In this document: positions 11,717 to 21,095 of the stretch, one piece after another | Position numbering within the stretch: the stretch's first letter is position 1 | How the letters are laid out: the number at the start of each line of letters is the position of its first letter | Origin: Motacilla alba alba | Lineage: Eukaryota; Chordata; Aves; Passeriformes; Motacillidae | Assembly: GCF_015832195.1 (NCBI RefSeq) | Contig: NW_024037374.1 | Span: forward strand, 2,666,001 to 2,730,000 | Length of the DNA stretch: 64,000 nt | Reading direction: 5' to 3' | The notes under the pieces: generated by a model | Database searches by the model: none | Seen by the model: only the letters and a program-made list of their open reading frames with translations | What the model was told of the DNA's origin: nothing | Program-made: the position numbers and the translations under genes

Positions 11717-12382
11717 TGTGGGGTTTCACCCCCGGATTGGGATGACCCCGAAAGATGGAAAAGTCCCTCCTCCAACCTGTGCCTTCGAAGAAAGACTCAG
11801 TAGTCTTCTGTTGTCTGTTCTCAAGGTTGTTTATTGTTGGTTATCTACAAGATTCTTCTCCCTGAACTGCTGTGGCCCGTTCTGCAGCTCAGACAAAGGC
11901 ACTCTGCCCTCCCAGGGGGCTGGTGCTATCTTTTATATCATATATTACGTACTACATGTTTATGCTTTTCCCCCAATACCTACTATCTATATTGAATGGT
12001 GACTTTCTACTCTAAACCAATCTGTGAGTGCCAACACCACCAAAGACATGGAGGTTAGGAAGGAGAAAGAAAGAGGACAGGGCACACCCAAGTCCCTCCA
12101 TCTTAGAACTCCTGACCCCCATGTACAAAACTTGGACCCCTGCGTACAAGGCTTAAAACCCCCCTGTACAGCACTCAGAAATCCTACCCTTTACTTCGTG
12201 ACTACTTCTACTACAATATCTAAACTTTTGTGACTTCTTGTTCTTCCTGCAAAGTTGGTAAACTGTTCCATGGGTCAGATTCAAAGCCACAGGGGTTTCT
12301 GGCTGCATGCCAGGGTCTCAGATGCTTTTGACCTGAGTCTGGAACGTCCGAGAATGTCTGTGGGACATTCTGAGTTCCGACA
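11717..12382 (-). mobile_element. 3' LTR of ERV-N1
   Basis: 666 bp, starting TGTCGGAACTCAG and ending GGGTGAAACCCCACA in provirus orientation. It is placed as the 3' LTR because a polypurine tract directly precedes it and env runs into it. It shares with the LTR at 61,879 the version of the U3/R segment reading CAGCCCCCTGGGAGG, where N2 and the LTR at 24,152 have CAGACCCCTGAGAGG. Confidence 0.92.
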
Positions 12383-13604
12383 TCTCCCCCTCCTGTTTGC
12401 ACCAAAAAAAAAACCTCTCTTGCCACTTTGTTCATGACCCGCCGAATACAAAGAAAAATGCATGGCAGAACAAGCAGAAGAACAGGAAGTCCTGTAAGAA
12501 TATAAATGGCTATTTTTACAAGCTCCCTCCACAATGGTGAAAGACTAAAAAGGTTAATGAAATCATCCCACCAGGATCCTGTAACTTTTTGCAATTTGGT
12601 GATGCTATTTTGCATTTGTTTTATATTATCATGGATAGACTGATCAGACAAGTTCATGCAGCACATGCCTTCATACTCTTCACACCCATGCCCATGTGAC
12701 AGCAGCAAATAATCAATTGCTGCCCTATTCTGAAGTGTTGCTTGTCTCGCACTGTCGATGTCTGTTAACATGTCACTCAGTGCAGAGGAAATGGCATGAG
12801 TATGCTTGCTCAACCAACACGCTATGTGGTCCAATTGTGTCAAGGCCTCCCCTGATGCAACTTGGATGAGAAAATTGCTACTGCAATTCTCCGAGCTTTG
12901 TTCCAGGTATAAACTTCATCATCACAATTTTGACTATATTGTTCAAGGGATCTTATTTCCCTGCGTGTCTGTTCCCTTAAAATTTTCAAATTAGGTGTTA
13001 TCAATGTAAGTTCTCCAATGCTGCATGGACCGCCCTTGATTTTTGCAGGGATAGCAGGCCAAATTCTGTCCCCACAAATCAAGAACACTCCTTTTGGCAA
13101 AATTGCTGGAGCTTGGAGGGATGATTTGCTCATCATCTTTGTGTAATTACACCAGGATGATGCATTTCTATAAAAAGGCTGGTTTGGAGTGACATCTATT
13201 GTATGGTTATCTGTCTCCATCACTCCCAATGGATTAAATATGATACAAAATTCCATCCTTGTCGACCCAAAGATGTCCAGTTCCTGAGGTTCAAAGTGAG
13301 CCACAGGAAGGAACTGTGTCCAAACACTCCATCCCTCCACTGGATCCGAAAAAGATTTCAAAACCTTTGAAGGGATGTTCTTTGGGATCGGCCATTCTTT
13401 CACTGGCACACCTACTAAACATGTGGAAAATGGTTTCCCTGGACTTGAATGAGTCAGACAAATGCTGTCTGGACCGGCTGCCTTTGCCAAAGTCTCCCAC
13501 ACATTTCCCTTTGGTTGTCTCACGGGAAAATCTGTCCTATTGCCCAAAGCAACAGGCAGGAGAATGAAGCACATGAGCACTATCTGTCCAAACCCCGTGC
13601 CCAT
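12220..13604 (-). pseudogene. env: env of ERV-N1, frameshifted
   Basis: Envelope gene in two frames. The first opens at an ATG at 13,604 (the open frame extends upstream to 13,655 without an ATG), followed by a hydrophobic signal-peptide-like stretch; its frame ends at about 12,840. The second frame covers 12,843-12,220. It holds the transmembrane subunit with a CX6CC-type cysteine cluster (CEEYEGMCC), a strongly hydrophobic membrane anchor (about 12,450-12,540) and a short tail. Potential N-glycosylation sites (NHT, NAS, NYT) are visible in the surface part. The shift between frames lies around 12,840-12,880. The second frame continues past the polypurine tract and about 160 bases into the LTR before its stop at 12,220. 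As it stands the gene cannot give a full-length envelope. Confidence 0.85.
12383..12394 (-). promoter_or_regulatory. Polypurine tract of ERV-N1
   Basis: In provirus orientation the twelve bases AGGAGGGGGAGA lie immediately before the TG of the LTR. This is the plus-strand primer site expected at that position in any retrovirus. Confidence 0.85.
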
Positions 13605-13682
13605 GTCCTCACTCTCTGCAAGAGAACCCACAATGCAACAACACCCGAAAGTCACTTGAGTCCCAAGAAAACCCTCAAGTCT

Positions 13683-15434
13683 CTAAATTTCAATTGTCGT
13701 CTGATGAGATGTCTGCAGCGTTGTCGTCTGCCTTCGCCTGCGTGCTTTCTTCTTTGCTCCTTGAGTCTGTGTCCACTTTTTGTCTGCATCCGGTAAGGTT
13801 TCACGTGCCTTGCTGACACCCACTTCAGCCCTCGCCCTGTGGAGACACAAGCGAAACCCTTGCCCCAAGTGATTAATGCGAATGGGCCTTCGATTTGTCC
13901 TGTCTCTGGGTTTCAGATCAAAACTAAAGGATTCTCCCTTAGTTTTGCTTGTGTGCTGTTCGTGAAATGCCTGACAATTGGTGGAGTGGGCTCTGAAAAA
14001 GAACCATTTTAAAAAATTCAACACATACAGAGCTTTATTCAACCGCATATAAGGTGTCGCGCCTGCCTCCCCCCTTTTTTGTTTATCCAAAAGGAATTTC
14101 AGGGTTTGATGTGTTATTTCAATGATTGCTTGACCTGTGGGAGAATAAGGAACGCCGAAAGTGTGTCTGACTCCCCATTTTTTTAAGAATTTGTCAAGCA
14201 CCTTGCCTGTGTAAGTTATCTGTTTTTATTTCTTGTGGCACCCCTAATGATGCAAATGCTTGTAAAAAGTGTCTGCAGGCATGTTCTGCGGTTTCCCCTG
14301 TATGTAATGATGCGAAGATTGCCCCTGAAAATGTATCAACTGAAACATGGATACTTTTGAGTCTCCCAAAAGATGGGTATTTTGTGATGTCTGATTGCCA
14401 CAGCTGAAGACTTTCCAATCCTCTCGGATTGACTGTTCCTGTGGATGCAGGTGGCTGCACAAGCTGACAATCTGGGCAAGCACTGATGATCTCCTTCGCT
14501 TGGCTTTTTGAAAGGCGAAAGGATTCCATCAATGCCTCTGCATTTTGATGGAAAAATGCATGGCTCAATCTTGCTTGTTCAAAATGTCTGGTAATGTCTG
14601 TGAGATGGGCATTGTGAGTTTGTCTGCACGAGCATTCCCTTCTGCTAAAAACCCTGGAAGTGAGGAATGTGCTCTGATGTGTGTAACAAAGTATTTGTGC
14701 TCTCTGTTTTCTAGGATTGATCTCATACATGATAAATATGAATATAAAATGTCATTGCCTGTGTGCTTTAAAAGTGATCCCTCCAATCGTTTGACCACAT
14801 TTGCAACATATGCTGAATCTGTGATCAGATTGAGAGGCTCCTGAAATAATTGAAAAACCCTGACTACTGCTGCCAATTCCACAATTTGCGGTGAACCCTG
14901 TACTGTTTTGATGTCTGATTCCCATTTCCCTGTTTTTGTGTTTTGCCATGTGATCACTGATTTGTGAGTTTTCCCTGAACCATCAGTGAACACTGTCACC
15001 CCTTCCACTGGTTCCTGACTTACTTTTGGTTTTTCCCTGAAACTTATCTTTGCATTTAACATTCTGTGAGCTGAAAAGTGAATTGTACAAATTCCTGGGT
15101 ACCCTAACAACGCAATTGACAAATCCTGTGATTTTTGCATTGCCCACTCAAAATATTTTTTCTTCAAAGGTAAGTGAATGATTGAAAAGTCTCTGCCTGA
15201 CATTGTCAGCAACCTTGTTCTTGCCTTGATGATGATCTGAGTCATCATCTCCAGATCTGTGAGGATTGTTTTCGAGGGCCTGTAAGCTAAAAAAACCCAC
15301 TCTATCATTAAAAGAGGATCCCTTTGAGATGAATCCCATTGAAAAATCAACCCATACAGTTGTACTGTTTCCCCCAGCACTGCCAAATGGACAGGCAGTG
15401 ATTTCACAAAGCGATGTGCTTGTCTCTGTTGGAT
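13683..15434 (-). pseudogene. pol: pol 3' part of ERV-N1: RT connection, RNase H, integrase
   Basis: Read right to left: the RT thumb/connection part up to about 15,100, RNase H with FTDGSGK near 14,985, a LITDSAYVANVV block near 14,815 and the late HSSLPGFLAEGNARAD block near 14,640. Integrase follows with an HHCC-type zinc region, catalytic aspartates in QSDITKYPSFG and KTDN, and the glutamate in GQAIIEITHQTLK. Frame changes occur near 14,580 (RNase H to integrase) and near 14,200 (inside the integrase core), so the chain is not continuous. The right edge at 15,434 is the ERV-N2 insertion site; pol resumes at 20,068. Confidence 0.88.
15429..15434 (+). repeat. Left target-site duplication of ERV-N2
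   Basis: TTGGAT directly before the 5' LTR of ERV-N2, identical to 20,062-20,067. A 6-bp duplication is usual for alpha- and betaretrovirus-like integrases. Confidence 0.92.
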
Positions 15435-16108
15435 TGTCGGAACCCAGGATTCTCCTCTGGGTGCCCTGGATGGCCAGAGCCGCTGGCAGGGGGCTCTGAG
15501 ACCATGGCATGCAGCCAAAGATACACGTGGGGTTTTGATCTTAGCCCATGGAGCAAATTACTAACTCTATATGAAGAATTACAAGCCACACACACAAAAG
15601 TTTAGATAGTATAATAGAAGTAGTCACGAAGTAAAGGGTAGGATTTCTGAGTGCTGTACAGGGGGGTTTTAAGCCTTGTACGCAGGGGTCCAGGTTTTGT
15701 ACATGGGGGTCAGGAGTTCTAAGATGGAGGGACTTGGGTGTGCCCTGTCCTCTTTCTTTCTCCTTCCTAACCTCCATGTCTTTGGTGGTGTTGGCACTCA
15801 CAGATTGGTCTAGAGTAGAAAGTCACCATTCAATATAGATAGTAGGTATTGGAGAAAAAGCATAAACATGTAGTACGTAATATATGATATAAAAGATAGC
15901 ACCAGACCCCTGAGAGGGCAGAGTGCCTTTGTCTGAGCTGCTGAACGGGCCACAGCAGTTCAGGGAGAAGAATCTTGTAGATAACCAACAATAAACAACC
16001 TTGAGAACAGACAACAGAAGACTACTGAGTCTTTCTTCGAAGGCACGGGTTGGAGGAGGGACTTTTCCATCTTTCGGGGTCATCCCAATCCGGGGGTGAA
16101 ACCCCACA
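15435..16108 (+). mobile_element. 5' LTR of ERV-N2
   Basis: 674 bp, TGTCGGAACCCAGG to GGTGAAACCCCACA. A TATA box (TATAAAA) lies at 15,888-15,894 and a polyadenylation signal (AATAAA) at 15,990-15,995, the usual U3-R layout. The first ~110 bases of U3 differ from the N1/N3 LTRs (an ATTCTCCTCTGGGTGCCCTG-type segment), so this is a distinct LTR subtype. Confidence 0.93.
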
Positions 16109-16110
16109 TC

Positions 16111-16128
16111 TGGCGTCCCTGGGTCGGC
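16111..16128 (+). promoter_or_regulatory. Primer binding site of ERV-N2 (tRNA-Asn type)
   Basis: TGGCGTCCCTGGGTCGGC, two bases after the LTR. It matches 17 of 18 positions of the complement of the vertebrate tRNA-Asn 3' end as I recall it; the copy at 62,547 matches all 18. Confidence 0.8.
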
Positions 16129-16176
16129 ACGACTGAAGCAAAGATATAAAACCATCAGACGACCTCCAACCCCAAT

Positions 16177-16569
16177 ATGGGAGGAAGGCACACTCCGAAG
16201 TTCCAGAGAGAGAGAGCAGAGAGCCCGAAACAAAAACATCACCGAGACAAAATCACCTCGAGAGCAGCCTGGAGAGGAAGAAAACCAGAAATGCACGTCT
16301 GGAATTCCTCGCCTGAAAAACTGCTGGACAGGGACCAGGACCATCTCCGGACCGACCTTGCGTTGATTCAGCTCTTGGTGAGAACAGTCAAAACTAAGAA
16401 CACGGGGAAAGCATATTCCCAGGAACAACTCAGGGAGATTAATGGACATCTTTATCATTTAGCAACAGGGAAAGAAAACAAGGCCTTGAAACTTTTGGTT
16501 CTAGAGAGAGTAATGCTGGAGGAAATTTTGCGGAGTGCCGCGGGGGTACCTTTTATCAGCAGGCAGTAG
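16177..16569 (+). pseudogene. 130-codon leader frame of ERV-N family (ERV-N2 copy)
   Basis: An ATG-initiated frame 69 bases after the LTR, starting MGGR (a possible myristoylation context) and ending in a stop after FISRQ. It is charged, with a helical-looking middle (LLDRDQDHLRTDLALIQLL). The same frame is kept in the N1 copy (24,083-23,691, minus) and nearly so in N3, where the ATG is changed. Its position would suit a gag matrix start, but I see no match to a matrix domain I know. Function unknown. Confidence 0.5.
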
Positions 16570-17500
16570 AAATGACTCCCAGTCGGGGGGGGGATGCCTC
16601 CTTGCCATCCGCAAGAGAGGGAATTGTCTAGCCATCCGCAGACGGGGTTTACTGTTATGAAATTAGGAGGAACAGAACTGACTCTCACCAAAAGGTGAGG
16701 GGGGATCGTTATCACCTTCAGGACTTACAGGGTGCCCAGGCGCACCTCTTCCAGTTGCGGGAAAGCACGGCTTGAAGGACTGGGATTTTGCCTTCTTTGT
16801 GGCTTGTTCCCCAGAACTGTAGCCCGTCACAGAGGCGACGGCAGGATGGGGGGCAGAGAGATTGCAGGACGGGAGAAGGAGCTGCTTTTCGGCGGCTGGC
16901 ACAGAACCCATGCTGAGGTGGCACCGGTCAGCCAGCAGCCCGGGGGGCCCGCACAGGCGGCCGCGGGGGTTGCGGAGGCTGGCGGGGGGGCCACACCGGC
17001 AGCGGGGGTGCAGCGGCGGCGGCAGCTGCAACCGCGGCGGCGGCGGCGGCGGCGCGCGCATGCGCGGTGCCAGTGGCAGGAGAGGCAGCGGCGGCGGGAA
17101 GCACGGGCGCGGCGGTTGCGCGTTCCCAGGGTGCCGTGACGCGCTCCATGCTGAGAGCCCGCGCGGCCGCGGAGACGCTCCCGCACATTGCAGCGCCGCT
17201 GGCAGGACAGCTCACTGGACAGAGCACAGAACCGCGGATGATGCTCGTCTCGGAGCGGCAGCGCCAGTGTGCGCGCGCGTGTCGGTGGAGCGAAACCCTA
17301 CCTGGTCGGGGAGGGGCAGCTCGCATGTTGTAGACGCGAAACGGGCACAGATGGGACAAGAATCGCGCGCTCGGTTGTGGACGTTGGCACGGAGCCAGGG
17401 GAGGCGGATCCCAGTGCAGAGCAGGCACAGGCAGAGACGGGACAAGGTCAGGGCGGAGATGTCCTTCAAGGCACTGCTCTGTCAGAGTTGCTAGGCAACC
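16570..17500 (+). promoter_or_regulatory. CpG-rich tract inside ERV-N2 (host-promoter-like)
   Basis: GC-rich, CpG-dense sequence with a CGG run (17,031-17,055), an NRF1-type palindrome GCGCATGCGC at 17,056-17,065 and an RFX X-box-like palindrome GTTGCTAGGCAAC at 17,487-17,499. Three family members conserve it. CpG density and these motifs are typical of vertebrate housekeeping promoters and atypical of retroviral gag. Open frames run through it on both strands but carry stops at different places in the copies. Either the family captured a host CpG-island promoter, or it has a peculiar leader/gag I fail to recognise. Confidence 0.5.
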
Positions 17501-19145
17501 ACAGTAGCCAAAATTCCAGGCAGGTTTTTGGGGAAAAACAGGTCTGGAAACTTTTCCAAGGGCAGGATGAGAAGCTTCTGAGAATTTTCACAGTGTTTTA
17601 TCCAGTTTTTCAACAGGGTCAACTCCAGAAAAAAAAAAAAAAAACAGCTAATGTTATATGGGGCAATTGGTTCAGTTCTTCCACAGGCAGGTTCCACAGA
17701 AGTGATGGCAACAGCATTTGCCAGAGGACCATGATTCAGATGCAGAAGACATGGACAATGCCATAAGTGCAGAACTCTATGTTGCAGTCAAACAAAGTTT
17801 TTAAGGGTTGAATTTCTAAATAGGTATTTTCATATCAGTCATTTCTTGGGATTTTATTGTTTTTCTACTGTGAAAAATGCTTCCTAGGGAAACAAAAACA
17901 TCATGTAAAGAGTCTGTGGGGCCATCAGCTGATTTCCCAATGGTTCAGAGTTCTAGGAATTGTTGGTATTGAGTTTGTAACCTTTGTTATTTTTAATTTT
18001 TATAAGTAATAATGATAAATAATGATGGTTGTTGATATTATATGAATGCTTTAAAAAGATTGTCTTGTGATTATTGTTAAGGTATTGTTGTATTGTTAAG
18101 GTATTGTTAAGGTATTGTATTTACAGCCGGCTTTCATGTCTTTGTGTGATAATCTTTTATCTCTTTTGTGATCATCTGCAAGACACATGTCTCTTTAGGA
18201 TCCTGTTTTTTGATTTCTTAACTACTCACATGTTTTTTGGGTTTTTCTATCCAGATTGCCAGTCTCATGGTTTTTCTCAGTCATTATTACAGAGGTACTT
18301 CAGCAGAGAAATCAGTTGTAACATTAAGTTCTTAGGTTTTTGAGTTTCAATATTGTATTAGGTAATGAGTCTTTCATGCAGCTGCACTTCCTTCACTCTC
18401 AGTGTCCAGATCCAGGTTCACAATCCTGACTGTGATGAAGTTCATATCTCTGAAGAAGAGGTTTGTTGTATTTGAAGAATCCCTATCATGTTATCTCATG
18501 GTGTGAAAGATTTCTAATCCTAAGGTTTCTTATTCATAACTGTTGTTTTTAAGAGTCTTGTTTTAGAATGTGTTAAGTGATGCTCACCAATTAGAGTTCG
18601 AGCTGTGGCCAAGCTTTAGCTCTACTTGGTGGAGTGATTGACAATCAACCCAGAAGTTTTCTGCATCAAAGAATATTCAAGTCCTTTTGACTTGGCAATT
18701 TGACCATATATGACAGCTGAGCTGGTTTTGAAAGGAAGCTTGGAGAAACATGAATCCGGACATGATTTCTTCAATCTTCTGTTGTTTTAAGGTTCATCAG
18801 CTGTTGCAGACTCTGGGATGACAGTCCAATGTTGTGGTGCTTGATAATTGTGTGATTTCACACGTGCTGTTGATAGTCTGTGTTATTTGGTTGATTTCTA
18901 ATTACTGTTGTATTGCATTTCTCTATGCAGTTTTGCAAAACAGAACAGATCAAGGTTTCATTTTCACATCAAGACCTATTCTTCATTTTTGGGATTTTGA
19001 GAGGATCCTCCAGTCCCTGCGGGGACGTGGATTTGTTTGTGTTTTAACAGGTACAAAGTACAGGTGGATTTCAGTGAAGAATGTGAAACTCTATCAAATG
19101 CAAGAAAATGCTGAGCAAGACAAGAGGAGAAGAAGACACACAGAT
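17501..19145 (+). other. Non-gag internal tract of ERV-N2 (possible captured host sequence)
   Basis: After the CpG-rich tract comes an exon-like stretch (17,500-17,804) with a 32-codon frame ending at 17,804 that includes EDHDSDAEDMDNA, then about 1.3 kb of AT-rich DNA that looks intronic or untranslated. Last comes a frame from 18,834 (VLDNC...ISVKNVKLY) kept in the inverted N1 copy as well. No gag capsid or zinc-knuckle motif appears in any frame I read. Source unknown. Confidence 0.45.
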
Positions 19146-19254
19146 GTGGACTGCACAGAGATTCCAACCATTGTGTTTCGTCAGTCCACAGAAGATTGCA
19201 GACTTTGGGTTTCTGCATGGGTGTGGGAATCAGTGATATTGTAGAAAATTTGTT

Positions 19255-19385
19255 AGATGATAGTTTTACATTTTGATAAGGCTTGTAATTCTTCTGCTCA
19301 TTCAGCCATGCATTCTTCAGTGCATGTGGCAGGCCATGAATAAGGCTGCCAAAGATGTGCTTTTGGTGCAAAGAGAAGGGGGAGA
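19255..19385 (+). pseudogene. env: env tail remnant and polypurine tract of ERV-N2
   Basis: A short hydrophobic stretch followed by MNKAAKDVLLVQREGGD, equivalent to the last residues of the N1 env (MNKVAREVFFLVQTGGGD), then AAAGAGAAGGGGGAGA immediately before the 3' LTR. It is all that remains of env. Confidence 0.82.
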
Positions 19386-20061
19386 TGTCAGAACCCAGGA
19401 TTCTCCTCTGGGTGCCCTGGATGGCCAGAGCCGCTGGCAGGGGGCTCTGAGACCATGGCATGCAGCCAAAGATACACGTGGGGTTTTGATCTTAGCCCGT
19501 GGAGCAAATTACTAACTCTATATGAAGAATTACAAGCCACACACACACAAAAGTTTAGATAGTATAATAGAAGTAGTCACGAAGTAAAGGGTAGGATTTC
19601 TGAGTGCTGTACAGGGGGGTTTTAAGCCTTGTACGCAGGGGTCCAGGTTTTGTACATGGGGGTCAGGAGTTCTAAGATGGAGGGACTTGGGTGTGCCCTG
19701 TCCTCTTTCTTTCTCCTTCCTAACCTCCATGTCTTTGGTGGTGTTGGCACTCACAGATTGGTCTAGAGTAGAAAGTCACCATTCAATATAGATAGTAGGT
19801 ATTGGAGAAAAAGCATAAACATGTAGTACGTAATATATGATATAAAAGATAGCACCAGACCCCTGAGAGGGCAGAGTGCCTTTGTCTGAGCTGCTGAACG
19901 GGCCACAGCAGTTCAGGGAGAAGAATCTTGTAGATAACCAACAATAAACAACCTTGAGAACAGACAACAGAAGACTACTGAGTCTTTCTTCGAAGGCACG
20001 GGTTGGAGGAGGGACTTTTCCATCTTTTGGGGTCACCCCAATCCGGGGGTGAAACCCCACA
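19386..20061 (+). mobile_element. 3' LTR of ERV-N2
   Basis: 676 bp, starting TGTCAGAACCCAGG (a C-to-C-A change from TGTCGG) and otherwise almost identical to the 5' LTR by eye, including the TATA box and AATAAA. High LTR identity implies a fairly recent insertion. Confidence 0.93.
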
Positions 20062-20067
20062 TTGGAT
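20062..20067 (+). repeat. Right target-site duplication of ERV-N2
   Basis: TTGGAT directly after the 3' LTR, identical to 15,429-15,434. Confidence 0.92.
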
Positions 20068-21095
20068 CATTTTTGTGATCTTTTCAAGATCTCTTCACGC
20101 TTCAGGTGTGAGAGTCCTGGGAAATTTGATGTTGTTGTCCCCTCTCAAAAGGTCGAGCAATGATGAAATCCACCCAAACGGGATCATTTGTTTTCCAAGT
20201 CAACTTCAGAGTGGTGAGTGCCACAGTGACCCTTGTTAAAAATCCAATTCCAGTTTCAGTCCTCATTGTGCCAAGAGGTCTCTCCCCCAAACTGTGATGG
20301 GCCTCTGCACGATGAAAGGACGGATGATTGCCGTTTTTCCCCCTGGACCTGTGACAACGATTGCGTTCTCACTCTGCGTGCATAGGGAACTTCCCCCTAT
20401 GCCTGTGAGAGAACCCAAAGATGCAACCAAGTCCCATTCCTGGGGCCAAAAGACGTATGAGATGACTGTGATGTCTGCCCCTGTGTCGAGCATCCCTGTG
20501 ATGATGACTGTTTTCTCGTTACAAGTCCACTGACAGGTAACAATTGGTCGATCTCGGCTCAAATGTTTCACCCAGGATGCATGTATTTCCACTTGGTCAC
20601 CAGAAAAAGAGTCCTGTTTGTTGAACACTGGCATGATTTGCTTTTCTGCATGGGATGGCAAAGCCATGGCCTGAGCTATCGGTGTATTTTTTGGGATTGT
20701 CAAGGATGGTCGAAGAGCTTTTGCCGTGACCATCAGCTCCTCTTTGCAGTTTGCCGAAACCATGGATGGATAAACAACAAGTCCAAGGATGCTGCTCCTG
20801 TCTCTGGCCATTATCAAAAACTCCTGCCTTTTCCAAGAAGTCCCAGTGACACCCGTGGGTATCATCGCATGACTGTCATCCAAAAGACACGTCAATTTGG
20901 AGGCTGCCAACACGCACTGGAAGCCGGGTGGTACCAAGTCTGGGTCGCTGGGGATCCTGGAGATTGCTCTGCTGAGTGGTTCTGTTTGCTGTTCCCCGAT
21001 GATTTTCCCTGCTGACTTTGTGTCACCGCCATTATTTGTGTCAGAGGGCGCTGACGATGATTCGCGCTCTTTTTCCCGTTTCCCGGATGTGGTAG
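20068..21095 (-). pseudogene. pro: pro (dUTPase-protease) and RT start of ERV-N1
   Basis: A 224-codon frame (20,937-20,263) begins near PPGFQCV and carries a dUTPase-like part (VSANCKEELMVTAKA, LTIPKNTPIAQAMALP), then the aspartic protease with active site LDTGADITVIS and a GRDLL end. The same region of the 3' frame holds the RT start (LKLTWKTNDPVW, about 20,180-20,220). That start is joined directly to thumb sequence (LLRGDNNIKFPRTLTPEA), so fingers, palm and the YMDD-type site are deleted. An in-frame TGA follows near 20,095. Upstream, 20,938-21,095 is the presumed gag-pro overlap. A dUTPase joined to protease is typical of betaretroviruses. Confidence 0.82.

Larger units (their letters stand above)
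15435..20061 (+). mobile_element. ERV-N2: non-autonomous provirus nested in ERV-N1 pol
   Basis: A 4,627-bp plus-strand provirus with two near-identical LTRs (674 and 676 bp) and a perfect 6-bp target duplication. Internal order: primer site, leader with 130-codon frame, CpG-rich tract, AT-rich tract (about 17,800-19,145), a remnant of the env membrane/tail region (about 19,255-19,385), polypurine tract. Pro, pol and most of env are absent, so it must have been mobilised in trans. Its internal sequence up to about 19,145 matches the inverted 5' part of ERV-N1, and the two diverge abruptly just after CACACAGATGTGGAC. The element splits ERV-N1 pol in the RT thumb/connection region and is therefore younger than N1. 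Confidence 0.92.
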
